Part shown: positions 33,518 to 44,481 of the stretch, in pieces
How positions within the stretch are numbered: the first letter of the stretch is position 1
Layout of the letters: each line of letters starts with the position of its first letter
Assembly (NCBI GenBank): GCA_030374765.1
Contig: JARGXX010000115.1
Location: 868,001-932,000 of the forward strand
Source of the DNA: Agarophyton chilense
Lineage: Eukaryota; Rhodophyta; Florideophyceae; Gracilariales; Gracilariaceae
Reading direction: 5' to 3'
DNA: 64,000 nt
Translations under genes and position numbers: made by a program
The notes under the pieces: model-generated
Databases searched by the model: none
Told to the model about the DNA's origin: nothing
What the model saw: the letters and a program-made list of their open reading frames with translations, nothing else

Positions 33518-34203
33518 TGTTGGCTGTTGACCCTGTGCTGTCACTGAAAAACAAAAGTGTAGGGGAGCATGGGCTGTTTTGGAGGGTGCCCCTGGAAAAG
33601 CGCATGTGCGTGTCAGTCGGATCTCAACGTGAACTCGGGCTGTGATTGGCTACTGCAAATGTGCACATGCAATGTGGTGTGTACAAGTGGTATGGCACTA
33701 TTGGGTTTGTCTGTGGTACACGTGTGTACGTGGTCTACTTGTACTACTGTGCACGCTGTTCAATATGTCCAGCTGGTGTACTATGAACACATCTCACAAG
33801 GTGTAACGAATGTACTTGGAGAAGAGCGTGTCATGTGTATTACAGGAGACTTGGTGTACTGTGCTGGAACGTGAATGTGTATGGAGGCGGATTGAAAGTA
33901 GTGTGTGCTGGCATATTGACTTTGTGCACACGTCAGTGTAATTATGGGCTGTGCACTGTATATTGCCTTGTTGTGCTCTGCAATGAACATTGACTAGGGT
34001 TAATGTCATGCTTGAATATGATTGGTAGTATTGAGTGTCCCTGCTTTGTAGTCTAGGGTTTACTTTGAGTTGGAGTCTAGACAGCTGACGTTTTGAAGTA
34101 GTATATAAGTGAAAGTTTGAGCGCCTCCAAGTAAATCCAAGCCAGAGCTGGCGAACTTTCCATTCATCCCTCAACCTTTCCTTCAGCATTTCTCTTTCCA
34201 TCA
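33518..34203 (+). repeat. Copia-A LTR (+), 5' LTR
   Basis: An LTR of about 686 bp with an inverted CCAAT box (33644-33649) and a TATATAA box (34102-34108). Its left edge cuts Copia-B gag. Confidence 0.92.
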
Positions 34204-34217
34204 GGTTATGGGCCCAG
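34204..34217 (+). other. Primer binding site (initiator tRNA-Met anticodon arm)
   Basis: GGTTATGGGCCCAG directly after the LTR end TTCCATCA. It is complementary to the anticodon stem and loop of eukaryotic initiator tRNA-Met. Confidence 0.88.
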
Positions 34218-35407
34218 CCCCTCTGACTTCTGCCGTCTAGTTCGTCTCTCACCGCTCTCCCGCACCGCCGTTCACCCGTTTCGCTGTTCTATTCTCTTCG
34301 TTTCCGCCGTAGTAGCCGTTTCGTCGGGTGTGTGACCGTATCGTGGGTTGGTGTTGGTTTTTTTCTTTCGGTCTTGTGTTCCTCCCTGAGGGCGTTGTGG
34401 TGGTAGTGGTTGGACGTTTTTATCGTGATTGTGGTTGGGTGCTCGTTGTTGCCCGTGTTTGTCGATCGCTATCCGTTTCGTTTGGTTTCCCTCTCTTTCG
34501 TTGTTTTGTGGATCCCTGCGTCGTGTTTGCGGGTTCTGATCTGAGAGGTTGAGGACCGTGTTTATTGAAGTCTGGGCCTGGAGTTCTTGGCTCAGCGTTC
34601 GAGTGTGTTTGTGTGTTTGGTCTGCATCATTGCCTGTGCGACGAGCGGATGATCCGAGGTACTTTGGGTGATTCCTTGTACTCGGGGACGTTAGCCTGGC
34701 GGCTTGAACCAAAGCAGGTGTACTGTCAAGCGGGTTCCCCACTGGTCCTTTTAGGGCGGATAACAGTGACGGTCGAAAGATCTGGTTGAACTTTGCGGGT
34801 GCATTTGTGGACGGGGTGCCGTGGCGCACTGCATTTGGCTGGTTGTTTGACTTTGTGTGTGAGCCCGACCTTTGTGGTTGGGCACTTGGACTGTTGTGAA
34901 CAGCATCCATAAGGAGCTTTTGATCCGCAGTACGCGGGGAGGCGACGTTTCGAAGGCTGACCTCCTTTCCAGGATCAGGCCGCGTGCGATCTTCATTGAT
35001 TGCTTGTTAGAAGCGTATCTTGGTGTTGAAGTAGCTTCGGTTTCGAGGTCGCGCTAGTTCTTGAAAGAGGCCAGAGAGGGTCAACTTGGTGAAGGCATAT
35101 CTTCGGTCATTAACCATCCTCTGGAAGCCTCGTAAGGAGCAACGCGCCTTCTCCTTGTGACGTGGGAGGAGGTAGACTGCAGAAAACCGTTATCTACCCA
35201 GAAGAGCTCTGGGGGCCAGGGGTCCGACCTTTAGGGACGCGGGTATAGTAAGCCCTGCCAGTGCGCCCGCAGACTATTGTCTGTTCAATCTTGAAGAATT
35301 ATTTGTTGTTTGTTGTTTTTACTTTGTTGTTGTTGTCTGTTGTTGTTGTTCACTCGTCTGTTGCTGTCAAGTCATCTCTCTCGGCCTCTTGTGACACTTT
35401 GCACAAC
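34218..35407 (+). other. Copia-A leader
   Basis: This is the + strand counterpart of 6364-7552. It has the shared leader block (35216-35270), the hairpin CAGAC/GTCTG (35270-35283), TTCAATC after it, and a TTG-rich run (35299-35350) before gag. The antisense strand is open at 34272-34910. A frame continuous with gag extends upstream to 35261 and would add 49 residues with a strongly hydrophobic stretch. Confidence 0.78.
35216..35290 (+). promoter_or_regulatory. Conserved leader RNA block and hairpin (Copia-A)
   Basis: CCAGGGG (35216-35222), CCTTTAGGG (35228-35236) and CCAGTGCGCCCGC (35258-35270) occur in the same order and spacing in the Copia-B leader. They are followed by the stem CAGAC/GTCTG with loop TATT (35270-35283) and TTCAATC (35284-35290). 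Confidence 0.58.
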
Positions 35408-38400
35408 ATGGATTCGTTCAGTGGGGTGAAAATCGAAAAGCTGGTTGAGGATAACTTCCACGTATGGAAGCAGAAGATTGAGCTGCTGCTTCCACCCAAG
35501 GACCTCGACGACCACTTCGACTCTGTTAGACCCACTGACGAAGATGAGCTGTCGACTTGGAAAAAGAAAGATGCCAAGGCCAGAGCTATTATTGGTCTCA
35601 CACTCAGTGATGAGCATTTAGATCATGTGCGGGACGCCGACAACGCTGCCGATATGTGGAAAGCCATTTGCGATGTGTTCCAACGCAAGACTCTGCTCAA
35701 CAAAATCAACGCCCGACGGTCCTTCTACTCTGCCAAGATGCGTGATGATGAGAAAATGCTACAGTTCATCAACCGTGTACGTCATCTGGCATCGGACCTG
35801 AAGTGTATGGACGTTGTTGTTGAGGAGGAGGACATCGCTATGGCCATCCTATGCGGACTTCCGGAAAGATTCGAGCACCTCATCGTGGCAATTGATACCA
35901 CGATTGGCGATCGTCAACTCACTCTAGAGTTTGTGAAGAGTCGTCTGCTGCAAGAAGAGCAGCGAATGAACGATCGTGCCAAGGAGGAGCCTGGTGGAAG
36001 TGAGGCAGCTTTGGTTGGCAGGCAGTCGCGATGGAAGAACATCGAGTGTCATTATTGTCATAAGAAGGGTCATATCCAGAGGAACTGTTTCAAGAAGCAA
36101 CGTGATGGGGCTAACATGAATCAGGTTGGTGCTGCTCACCCAACTGTCAATACTGAGCTCAGCGAGGAGCGAGGTACGGGTGGCAACGACTCTGACTTTG
36201 TATGTCTCATTGCTACTGGCTCTGATAAAGCCACGAACAGTGACTGGATTGTTGACTCTGGTGCTACTGCCCACATGACTTTTGACGAATCCATGTTCCA
36301 AACATATGATAGTAAGGTGTCTTCTGGCGTTAGCATCGGTAATGAATCCAAACTAGAGTCTGTTGGTCACGGTAGTGTGGAGCTTGATCTGATTGTGGAA
36401 GGGTCCAAACGAAAGTGCCAGCTGAAGCAAGTTGTTCATGTACCGTATTTAAGGTACCATTTGCTTTCTGTATCGGCGATTTGTGATCTGGGGTGCAAAG
36501 TAGTGTTTGAAAAAGAGAAGGTATGTGTATACAAGGGGTCAAAAGTGGTTGCCTTGGGGCGCCGCGTCAAAGGCCTATAATACCTTTGCACTGCTGCACA
36601 CCAGTGTACAGATGTAAACAGCGCACTTGTGTCGGACTTGTCACTATGGCATGCTCGAATGGCTCATGTGAATGTGGATGGTATCAAGCATATGGCTCGA
36701 AACAAGGTTGTGTCAGGGCTCAATGTAGACGTTGCGCAGGATTCAGATGTGTGTGGCTCATGTGTAGTAGGAAAAGCAACCCGTGCTCCGACTCCCAAGC
36801 AAGGGGGGGAACGAGCAAAACACGTACTGGAACTTGTTCACTCCGATGTGTCAGGTCCAGTAAGTGTGAAATCCTTGGGAGGCTCGCACTACTTCGTCAC
36901 ATTCATCGATGATCACAGTCGTTTCTGCTTCTTCTACATGCTCAAAACTAAGGATGAGGTGTTCCAGATGTTCCTAAGGTGGCTCAAGTTTGTTCAAAAC
37001 CAAACTGGCAGACAAGTGAAAACCATCACCGCACGTGAGACTGTGCTCAAAGCATTGCGCACTGACAACGGTGGTGAATATCTGTCACATCGTTTCACCA
37101 AAGAACTTGAACGTCACGGTATTGAGCATCAGCGAACTGTGCCTTACAATCCTCAGCAGAATGGACTTGCCGAACGGTTCAACCGCACACTCATGGACTT
37201 GGTCAGATCGATGTTATGTCACAAGAAATTGCCAAAGCACTTTTGGGCTGAGGCACTGAATGTTGCAGTGTATGTGCGCAACCGTGTGACTTGCAAAGCT
37301 CTTCCAAGTAGTGTGACACCATATGAACTGTGGCATGGTCAGAAGCCTGATGTGAGCAACCTGCGTGTGTTTGGGAGCCGATGCTGGTACAAGGTTGTGG
37401 ATCATAAGCTGAAGAAGCTAGAGGAGCGTGGTGTGGAAGCTATCTTTATTGGGTACACCCCAGGGTCTCACGGATACAAGTTGTGGGACTCTGAAAAGAA
37501 AAAGGTGATTGTGTCAAGAGATGTACGGTTTGATGAGTTTTCGGGCTCAGACAACCAGTTTAGCTATGAGGAAGAGGACTACGCAGACATTGACTTTAGT
37601 AATATGTCTAGTCCACATGATACCTCTACATCTGACACATCTAGTGGACCCAGCGATGATGACCCTTCTGCGCCTTTGCCTGACTCTGATGATGCTTCTG
37701 ACAGCTCTGTTGATGATTCCGCAGCTGATACACCAGTTGAGCCTGTAGTGCATGAGACACAACCTGTTCGTAGGTCCACGCGTGAACGTAGGAAGCCGAG
37801 CTCATGGTGGCGTGCAACTGCTCTTCTCACTGCCAGTGATGACACCCCGTCGTCATATGATGATGCTGTGTCACGTCCTGATTCCGAAGCATGGAAGAAG
37901 GCAATGAAGAGTGAGTACCAGTCACTAATTGAGCATGACACATGGGACTTAGTGCCAAGGCCAGCAGACAGCAACGTGATTTCGTCCAAGTGGGTGTATG
38001 TGCAGAAGTATGAAGCAGCACCATCTGGTGAACCAACTATCAGGTACAAGGCTCATATGGTTGCTAGAGGATTCCTGCAGATCGAGGGTGTTGACTTTTC
38101 TGAAACATATGCACCTGTTGTTAAGTTTACCTCGATCAGGATGATTCTGTCAGTGACTGCTGTACGAGACTTTCATTTGCACCAGATGGATGTGAAAACA
38201 GCTTTTCTGAACGGTGACCTTGAGGAGACAGTGTACATGGAGCAGCCAACAGGTTTTGTGCAGCAAGGTAACGAGGATCTGGTGTGTCGTTTGAAGAAAG
38301 CCATCTATGGGCTACGACAGGCACCCAGACAGTGGCATGCAAAGATATACTCGTTCCTTGTTGAGGAGATGCAGTTGACGCCAAATGACGCAGATGAGTG

Positions 38401-39433
38401 TGTGTACAGCGGAAAGATACTGGGATTTGTTGTTTTGATTGCTCTATACGTTGATGACTTGCTTATTGCAAGTCCGAGCATGAAGACAATGGATCGTGTA
38501 AAGGCAGAGCTGTCGTCTCGGTTCCACATGAAAGACCTCTATCAAGCTCGCATGGTACTCGGATTCGAGATCCACCGTGACAGAGTTAAGCGAGAGTTGT
38601 ATCTGACTCAGTCTGCGTACACACAAAAGGTCTTGGAACGTTTTGGCATGCACCAGTCCAAACCAGTTGACACTCCAATGGAAGTTGGCATGGACCTGTC
38701 TGCGATTCAGGATGTACTCAGGGAGGTGCCGTACCGTCAGGCAATTGGCTGTCTCATGTACTTGTCTGTAGGAACTCGTCCAGATATCTCATACGCGGTG
38801 TCCAAACTTGCCAAGTATGTTGAGAAACCTGGAGAGATTCACTGGAAGGCAGACAAACGTGTGCTTCGCTATCTCAACGGTACTTGTACATTTGGTCTCA
38901 CCTACGGCTTAAACACCGATTTGGCACTTCACGGCTACGTGGACTCTGACTGGGCAGGCGATGTTGCAAACCGCAAGTCTACCAGTGGGTACTTGTTCAT
39001 GATGGCTGGAGGTCCTGTGTGATGGTGTTCACGTCAGCAAGAAGTGGTTGCACTGTCTAGTGCTGAAGCTGAGTATGTGAGTCTGTGCAGTGGTTCCAAA
39101 GAGGCCATCTGGCTTAGGCGTTTGTGGAATGGCATCGGCATAGTCATTGGAGTAGAAGTGGACGATTCGGTAAAGATGCTTGTTGAACCAACGCCTGTAT
39201 ATGTTGACAACCAAGGGTGCATTGACCTTGCCCGAAATGGCGTTGTCAACAAGCGTACCAAGCATATCGACATTCGTTTTCACTTTACTCGAGAAGCTCT
39301 ACGTGACAAGTCGATTGTGTTGTTCTACTGCCCTACCGATTGCATGACTGCCGATATGCTCAACAAACCACTTTGCCGTGTGAAGCACGAGAGGTTCCGT
39401 GAAGACAGTGGCGTCCGACACCTAGACCTTTGA
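35408..39433 (+). CDS. Copia-A gag-pol coding region (fossil, about two breaks)
   Basis: The start is the ATG at 35408 (MDSFSGVKIEKL), common to all A copies. Gag lies at about 35408-36000. The CCHC knuckle CHYCHKKGHIQRNC is near 36046-36090, protease VDSGATAHM near 36250, pre-integrase WHARMAHV near 36648, and integrase motifs (FIDDHSRF, TDNGGEY, NGLAERFNRT) at about 36900-37190. An acidic Ser/Asp-rich linker lies at about 37560-37760. Reverse transcriptase has VDVKTAFLNGDLEE near 38190 and YVDDLL near 38450, and RNase H has YVDSDWAGD near 38937. It is the same polyprotein as the copy at 2338-6363. Most of it is still open, so decay is recent. Confidence 0.92.
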
Positions 39434-39453
39434 AGTCAGTGACAGAGGGGGAG

Positions 39454-40150
39454 TGTTGGCTGTTGACCGTGTGCTGTCACTGAAAACCAAAAGTGCAGGG
39501 GAGCATGGGCTGTTTTGGAGGGTGCCTCTGGAAAAGCGCATATGCGTGTCAGTCGGATCTCAACGTGAACTCGGGATGTGATTGGCTACTGCAAATGTGC
39601 ACATGCAATGCGGTGTGTACAAGTGGTATGGCACTATTGGGTTTGTCTGTGGGACACGTGTGTACGTGGTCTACTTGTACTACTGTGCACGCTGTTCAAC
39701 ATGTCCAGCTGGTGTACTATGAACACATCTCACAAGGTGTAACGAATGTACTTGGAGAAGAGACGTGACATGTGTATTACAGGAGACTTGGTGTACTGTG
39801 CTGGAACGTGAATGTGTATGGAGGCGGATTGCAAGTAGTGTGTGCTGGCATATTGAATTTGTGCACACGTCAGTGTAATTATTGGCTGTGCACTGTGTGC
39901 ACTGTATATTGCCTTGTTTTGCGCTGCAATGAACATTGACTAGGGTTAATATCATGCTTGAATATGATTGGTAGTATTGAGTGTCCCTGCTTTGTAGTCT
40001 AGGGTTTACTTTGGGTTGGAGTCTAGACAGCTGACGTTTTGAAGTAGTATATAAGTGAAAGTTTGAGCGCCTCCAAGTAAATCCAAGCCAGAGCTGGCGA
40101 ACTTCCTTTTCATTCCCTCAACCTTTCCTTCAGCATTTCCCTTTCCATCA
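39454..40150 (+). repeat. Copia-A LTR (+), 3' LTR
   Basis: A 697-bp LTR ending TTCCATCA. It carries a short GTGCACT-type duplication (near 39890-39905), also present in 25615-26396. Confidence 0.91.
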
Positions 40151-40774
40151 AAGACGAGAAGAAGAGAAAATTAAAAGAAGAGAAACAAAGGAAGGTAGTC
40201 AGCCTTGACAATTTACTTCGATCGTTGGCGACCGTCATTGAAAACTATATCTACCTCGCACGCAGTTGCGCCGCGGGTGCTGACCGTCGGCGGGTCACCC
40301 ACGTCTCACAACTTGCCACTGTTCGACGAGGAGTTGCGCGCCAAAACAATTTCAAACATGAAGCATATCAAATAAAAACTCAAAAAATCATCCAAAGTGA
40401 TGCGCCAGTGCCCAACATCCCGCGCAGCCCAGATTCGGCTGTTACGGCCAAACCCCGTATCCAGCCCACATTCGCACATTCTCTCCAACTGCATAGCCCG
40501 TGCTCATTCAGCGCTCTCGTCCAATCAAATCGCTCCACTTGGGCCGAAGCCCCAACACGCCCCATTAGAACCAGACCACTTGACCATACCACGTTGCATG
40601 AGGGCATTTGCAGTAGCCAATCAGATGGCCGTTTCACGTTGAGATTGAGATGAGGCGCATATGCGTTTTTCCGCGGAGGGTGCCCAAAAGTGCCCATGCT
40701 TAAATCCACTTTTTGTTTTCCACTATTTCCAACACTCCAAAGGGATTGGGGGCAGAGTCGACCAAACCTCAACA
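40151..40774 (-). repeat. Copia-B LTR (-), partial, probable 5' LTR of the split B copy
   Basis: This matches the B LTR except for its 3' terminal part, which is absent next to the A LTR. The outer edge CCTCAACA (40767-40774) abuts Copia-C integrase sequence. Confidence 0.86.
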
Positions 40775-42689
40775 TTCTCCTCCATTGTCCGAGTGCACTC
40801 TCTTAACTGAGCAATCGAACATGCGCTCCAACCAAGCATGGTACCAGATGAAATTGCTACGAACTTCGCTCTTGCGAGTGATTGGAATCACTGTAATGTG
40901 ACCGGAGTAGTCATCAACAAAGATAACAAAGTACCGTGCTCCAGAGTGAGAAGGAACAGACATAGGACCACAGACGTCTGAGTGCACCACTGAGCACTTC
41001 TTGGTGGCTCCAAATTTGTTTTGGCGTAATGATTGCTTGGTCTGCTTACCCTTCACACAATCAGAACAATGACCGCCTGAATTTCGATCTAATCGAAGGT
41101 TTAATCCGGTTACTGCATTCGTTCGGAGCAATCTTCTGATCCTTTCAGGATGAGAATGACCCAACCTTGCGTGCCATAGATCCATGTCTGCCTTGGAAGC
41201 ATCGGAGTAAGGACTAGATCGAGCAACATGTGCGTGCCCCATTATAGTAGGATTGCAACTTATAGTAAACACACCATTGTGCTTTCTCCCTTGAAATTGA
41301 AGAAGACCATCAAATAACCCAACACACTTCACAGAGTTGAAGTTAATTTCGTATCCATTGTTGCATAACATAGCACAAGAGACGAGGTTCGATTTCAGAT
41401 CTGGCACGCATAACACATTTCTCAGGGTGATTTGTCTTGTGTAAAAATCTCCTACCTCTCCTATTTCTGTCTCCAACCGCAAAGTTCCACGGTGAGTTGC
41501 AAAAATCATCTGCCATTTCCCAAAAAAATTTCCTTACGTCCAATGGTTTCAATGTCTTGGAGCCACTCTTTGCAGTTTATCATATGGTCCGAAACACCGG
41601 AATACAAGAGAAATCCATTCCAGCTATTTCTCATAACACTAGTCGCAGTTGTAGCAGCAATATCGTACTCGTCGTTGGTAGACAGATTGAATTCATCATC
41701 TTGTGCTGCAGAAGAGTAGCACTGTTCTTATGAATGCCTCACTCTGAAGCACTCAAAACAATTCGCATGATCTGGTTCCTGCCGAGATGGTTTACCGAGA
41801 GCCGTGTCTTTCTCTACAGTACTTTCGTCATTTGCAAGTGCATACAATAGCTGAGCAGTCTGTGCTATCCCGGCACCTTCAGTTGTAAAGTGTATTTCAT
41901 CTGAAGAATCATACACCCTCTTCTTTTTCTTCAAAGGACAGTTCTTTGCAATGTGACCGATCTTATGGCATTCAAAGCATCTGCGTTTTGCAACAAAACG
42001 CCTAGTTTTCGGCTTTCCATACTGTCTCCTATGGCGAAAACCACCACTGCTGGCAGTTAAGGCTTGACTCTGATCTTGGCCTTTGACGTCAGAAGAGTTC
42101 CCAGTTCGAGACACACGCTCTTCAGAATCTTGCAGCAATCTTGCTGTCGCAGTCTCCCAGCCGAGCGACTCTTGCACAGTCTGCAGTGAGACCACGATGT
42201 GACCATAAGGTGAATGGTTTTTATCACCAAACGAAGCCAACAGCATTGCGCCACTTGGAGGGTTTCGGAGATAGCGCTATTCATCGCCGCTAAGCGATTA
42301 AATATTTCTTTATAGCCATCAATGTAATCGGCCATTGATTGTCCTTTGTAGCTCATCCGATATAGTTTAGATTGAAGCTGAACTCTCGGCGCGGTGTTTG
42401 AGACAGCATATCTATCTCTCAGAAGGCTCCACATCCGGTTTGGGTTGTGCCTCTCCGCCAGACAGAGCCTCAGTGGCCTATCACCAAGTCCTTGAATAAG
42501 TATCGCCCTTGCAGTAGCTACCGCTTTGGCAGTTTCCTCGTCAAGTTCCACACCATCATCAAAAACATCAGCTGTAACAACATACAGTACCTCCTTTGCT
42601 TGCAGTGCTGCTTCCGTCCGAGCAGCCCATAGATGAAAATCTTCTCCTGGCTTTCCCAAGAATTTGTGCACTTTCTTACTGTCCTCCAT
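40775..42689 (-). CDS. Copia-C gag to integrase coding region (fossil, several breaks)
   Basis: The gag start is at 42689 (MEDSKKVHKFLGKPGEDFHL), a pattern like the F-x-G-x-x-G-x-D-F/Y-x-L-W gag opening of copia elements and also like B gag. The CCHC knuckle CFECHKIGHIAKNC is near 41945-41985. A protease-like segment ending SDHM lies near 41600. Pre-integrase is LWHARLGHSHPERI near 41170, and integrase has HSDVCGPM, FVDDYSGHI and HSDNGGE up to 40790. It is too decayed to encode a working protein. Confidence 0.84.
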
Positions 42690-42757
42690 TCTGGAAAGAA
42701 ATGATGTGAAAGGTTGCCTCTGGGAATGCGAGGGACGTTCTTACGAGGATGCGTTAG

Positions 42758-42771
42758 GATGGGCCCATAAC
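42758..42771 (-). other. Primer binding site of Copia-C (initiator tRNA-Met anticodon arm)
   Basis: The - strand reads GTTATGGGCCCA with one or two mismatches at the edges. This is the same half-tRNA primer site as A and B, so all families here share the priming mode. Confidence 0.78.
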
Positions 42772-43137
42772 GAGTTAATAACCGATTTTTTTTTTGAAGG
42801 CACTTGGTGAGACACACCGATAGTTTACTTTCTTGTCTCTATATATACTAATTCCTGATTCACGTAAAACCCGCATAAAAGCGTAAATCCAGTTCCCATA
42901 GACCTATTACATAGCAGGAGGTCTGCTGAACTTCATACTGCTAAGGATGACCTCATAATTCAAGTTGTCATCTTCATACAGTGTCACTTTGTCTGACAAT
43001 TCAAAGATTGAATTGTTACCTTGTTACCGACACGAAATGGCAGCAAAGCTGATCATCAAAAATACACGCATTTGCACTGCCTTCATATCATCTCATACAT
43101 GGTCATTTAGTGATGGCGAAGCACCAAATACCAATTC
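42772..43137 (-). repeat. Probable Copia-C 5' LTR (-), right edge not defined
   Basis: Position next to a primer site implies LTR sequence. On - there is a TATATATA stretch (about 42839-42848) that could be its TATA box, and a T-rich run near 42786-42796. There is no second copy in the window, so the outer edge cannot be set. Part of 42900-43137 may be host DNA. Confidence 0.5.
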
Positions 43138-43502
43138 ATATACGTTCACCTTCCGGCATAGTACATCAAGTCTTCTGTAATACACATGACACGCTCTTCT
43201 CCAAGTACATTCGTTACACCTTGTGACAAGTGTACATAGTACACAAGCTGGACATCCTGAACAGCGTGCACAATAGTACAAGTAGACAACATACACACGT
43301 GTACTCCAGAAAATCCCAATAGTTCCATACCACTTGTACACACCACATTGCAGGGGCATATTTGCTGTAGCCAATCACAGCACGAGTTCACGTTGAGGTC
43401 CGGCTGATACGCATATGCGCTTTTCCAGAGGCACCCTCCAAAACAGCCCATGCTCTCCTGCACATTTCGTTTTCAGTGACAGCATAGGCACTTGCACCAA
43501 CA
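43138..43502 (-). repeat. Copia-A-prime LTR (-), partial
   Basis: This matches the 5' part of the A-prime LTR and ends CTTGCACCAACA at 43502. The palindrome CGCATATGCG (near 43411) and the CCAAT box are present. The other half of the LTR is missing. Its edge lies inside the mitochondrial carrier relic. Confidence 0.86.
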
Positions 43503-44383
43503 ACAACATCCCTCGACCGGTTCCCAGTACTATACTTCAAACTGCGTTAGTTACGCGCCTTGCGTCTTCCCCTGATGCAGCTGCATGGTTTTCGTCGCCG
43601 AGGTCGGGGTTGAATGAAGACGGTGTGTCCTCCAATGTAACGGGAACGGGCGGCAGTCGGTCTACGCTTGCGTTGTTCGCCAGAGGGGTGGCCGGAATGG
43701 TAAGTCACACGGCAACACATCCTTTCGATTTTGTGCGTGCACGCTTGGCTATGAACAGGAAGGGCTTCGAGCCCTATCGAGGCCGTTTTCATGGAATCAG
43801 TGAAGCCATGCGGACAGAAGGGGTGCGTAGTATCTATCATGGATTATTCCCTACGCTGGTTGGGAGCTTCGGTTTTGTGGGCATCTCACTGGCTGTGTAC
43901 GAAACATGCTTTTTACCTATCTTGCCGCGACGCAAAAGCGACCCTTCAAACACGCCGACACCAGGCGGTTTGGTTGCGGCTGGAATTCTAACGAACATGA
44001 CGAGCTAGGTGGCAACGTATTCTATCGATACGCGCCGTCGACGAATGCAGGTTGCTGGATATGATCCTAGATTAGGCTCACAAGCGACGACGTTTTTCAA
44101 TGCTTGGACAGAAATTGGGAGTCAGATGGGATGGCGCGGATATTTTCCGGGTGCGTTGCCGAACATATTCACGATTGCACCGTCAACGGCTGTTAGTTTG
44201 CTAGTGTATGAATGGTTACGATCTCGTGTTGATGCTATCCACTCAACACGCTGTTGGGAATTTTCTATTGCAGTCATTACCGCACGTAAGAACATCGTCG
44301 TAGAAATTCAGGGACTTTTTGCTATTTTTATTCTTTTTGGTGCTGTATCGTTTTGTATGAAGACAGTGGTAGTTGTGTACTAA
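43503..44383 (+). pseudogene. Mitochondrial carrier (SLC25 family) relic, repeats 2 and 3 only
   Basis: The family moves metabolites or nucleotides across the inner mitochondrial membrane using three repeats of about 100 residues. Two repeats are visible. The first has the signature PFDFVR (43721-43738) followed by EGVRSIYHGL. The second has SIDTRRRRMQ (near 44020-44050), where the usual Pro is Ser, followed by GWRGYFPGALPNIF and STAVSLLVYEWL. The RRRMQ and LPN-x-x-x-x-x-P-x-x-A-x-x-x-x-VYE patterns resemble the third repeat of nucleotide or CoA-type carriers. The first repeat is absent: the reading frame starts at the A-prime LTR edge. A TAG codon in frame (44006-44008) lies between the repeats. 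This could be an exon-intron effect, but a decayed gene is more likely. Substrate unknown. Confidence 0.75.
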
Positions 44384-44481
44384 TTCTCAGGACATTTTAT
44401 TTACTGACATGGAAATGAAAGACTAACTTAAATGTGGATGCGACTGAACTCCTGTACAATGGCTAGCTTTTGCTTGAAAAG

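Larger units (their letters stand above)
33518..40150 (+). mobile_element. Copia-A element, full length, plus strand
   Basis: 5' LTR 33518-34203, primer site 34204-34217, leader 34218-35407, gag-pol 35408-39433, purine tract, 3' LTR 39454-40150, about 6.6 kb in all. The two LTRs belong to different sub-variants: the 3' LTR shares a short duplication with 25615-26396 and the 5' LTR does not. No target duplication is seen. The copy is therefore probably a recombinant of two A copies. Gag-pol has about two breaks. Confidence 0.92.
29536..40774 (-). mobile_element. Copia-B element, minus strand, split by a Copia-A element
   Basis: Read on -: 5' LTR piece 40151-40774, then an inserted Copia-A element (33518-40150, opposite orientation), then B coding sequence 30203-33517, then the 3' LTR 29536-30208. 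The B leader and the gag start are missing around the A insertion. No matching target duplication is seen at the outer edges (A-prime LTR on the left, Copia-C on the right), so the region was rearranged after insertion. Confidence 0.82.
40775..42771 (-). mobile_element. Copia-C element, 5' part (old, broken)
   Basis: A third, diverged copia family. Read on -: primer site (42758-42771), short leader, gag, zinc knuckle, protease region, pre-integrase and the front of integrase. Reverse transcriptase, RNase H and the 3' LTR are missing, replaced by the B LTR at 40774. There are several breaks in the coding region, so it is clearly older than A and B. Confidence 0.85.

Noticed and set aside
43547-43840. 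97-residue frame opposite the carrier relic
   Set aside because: It is a shadow of the carrier coding strand. The + strand motifs are clear.
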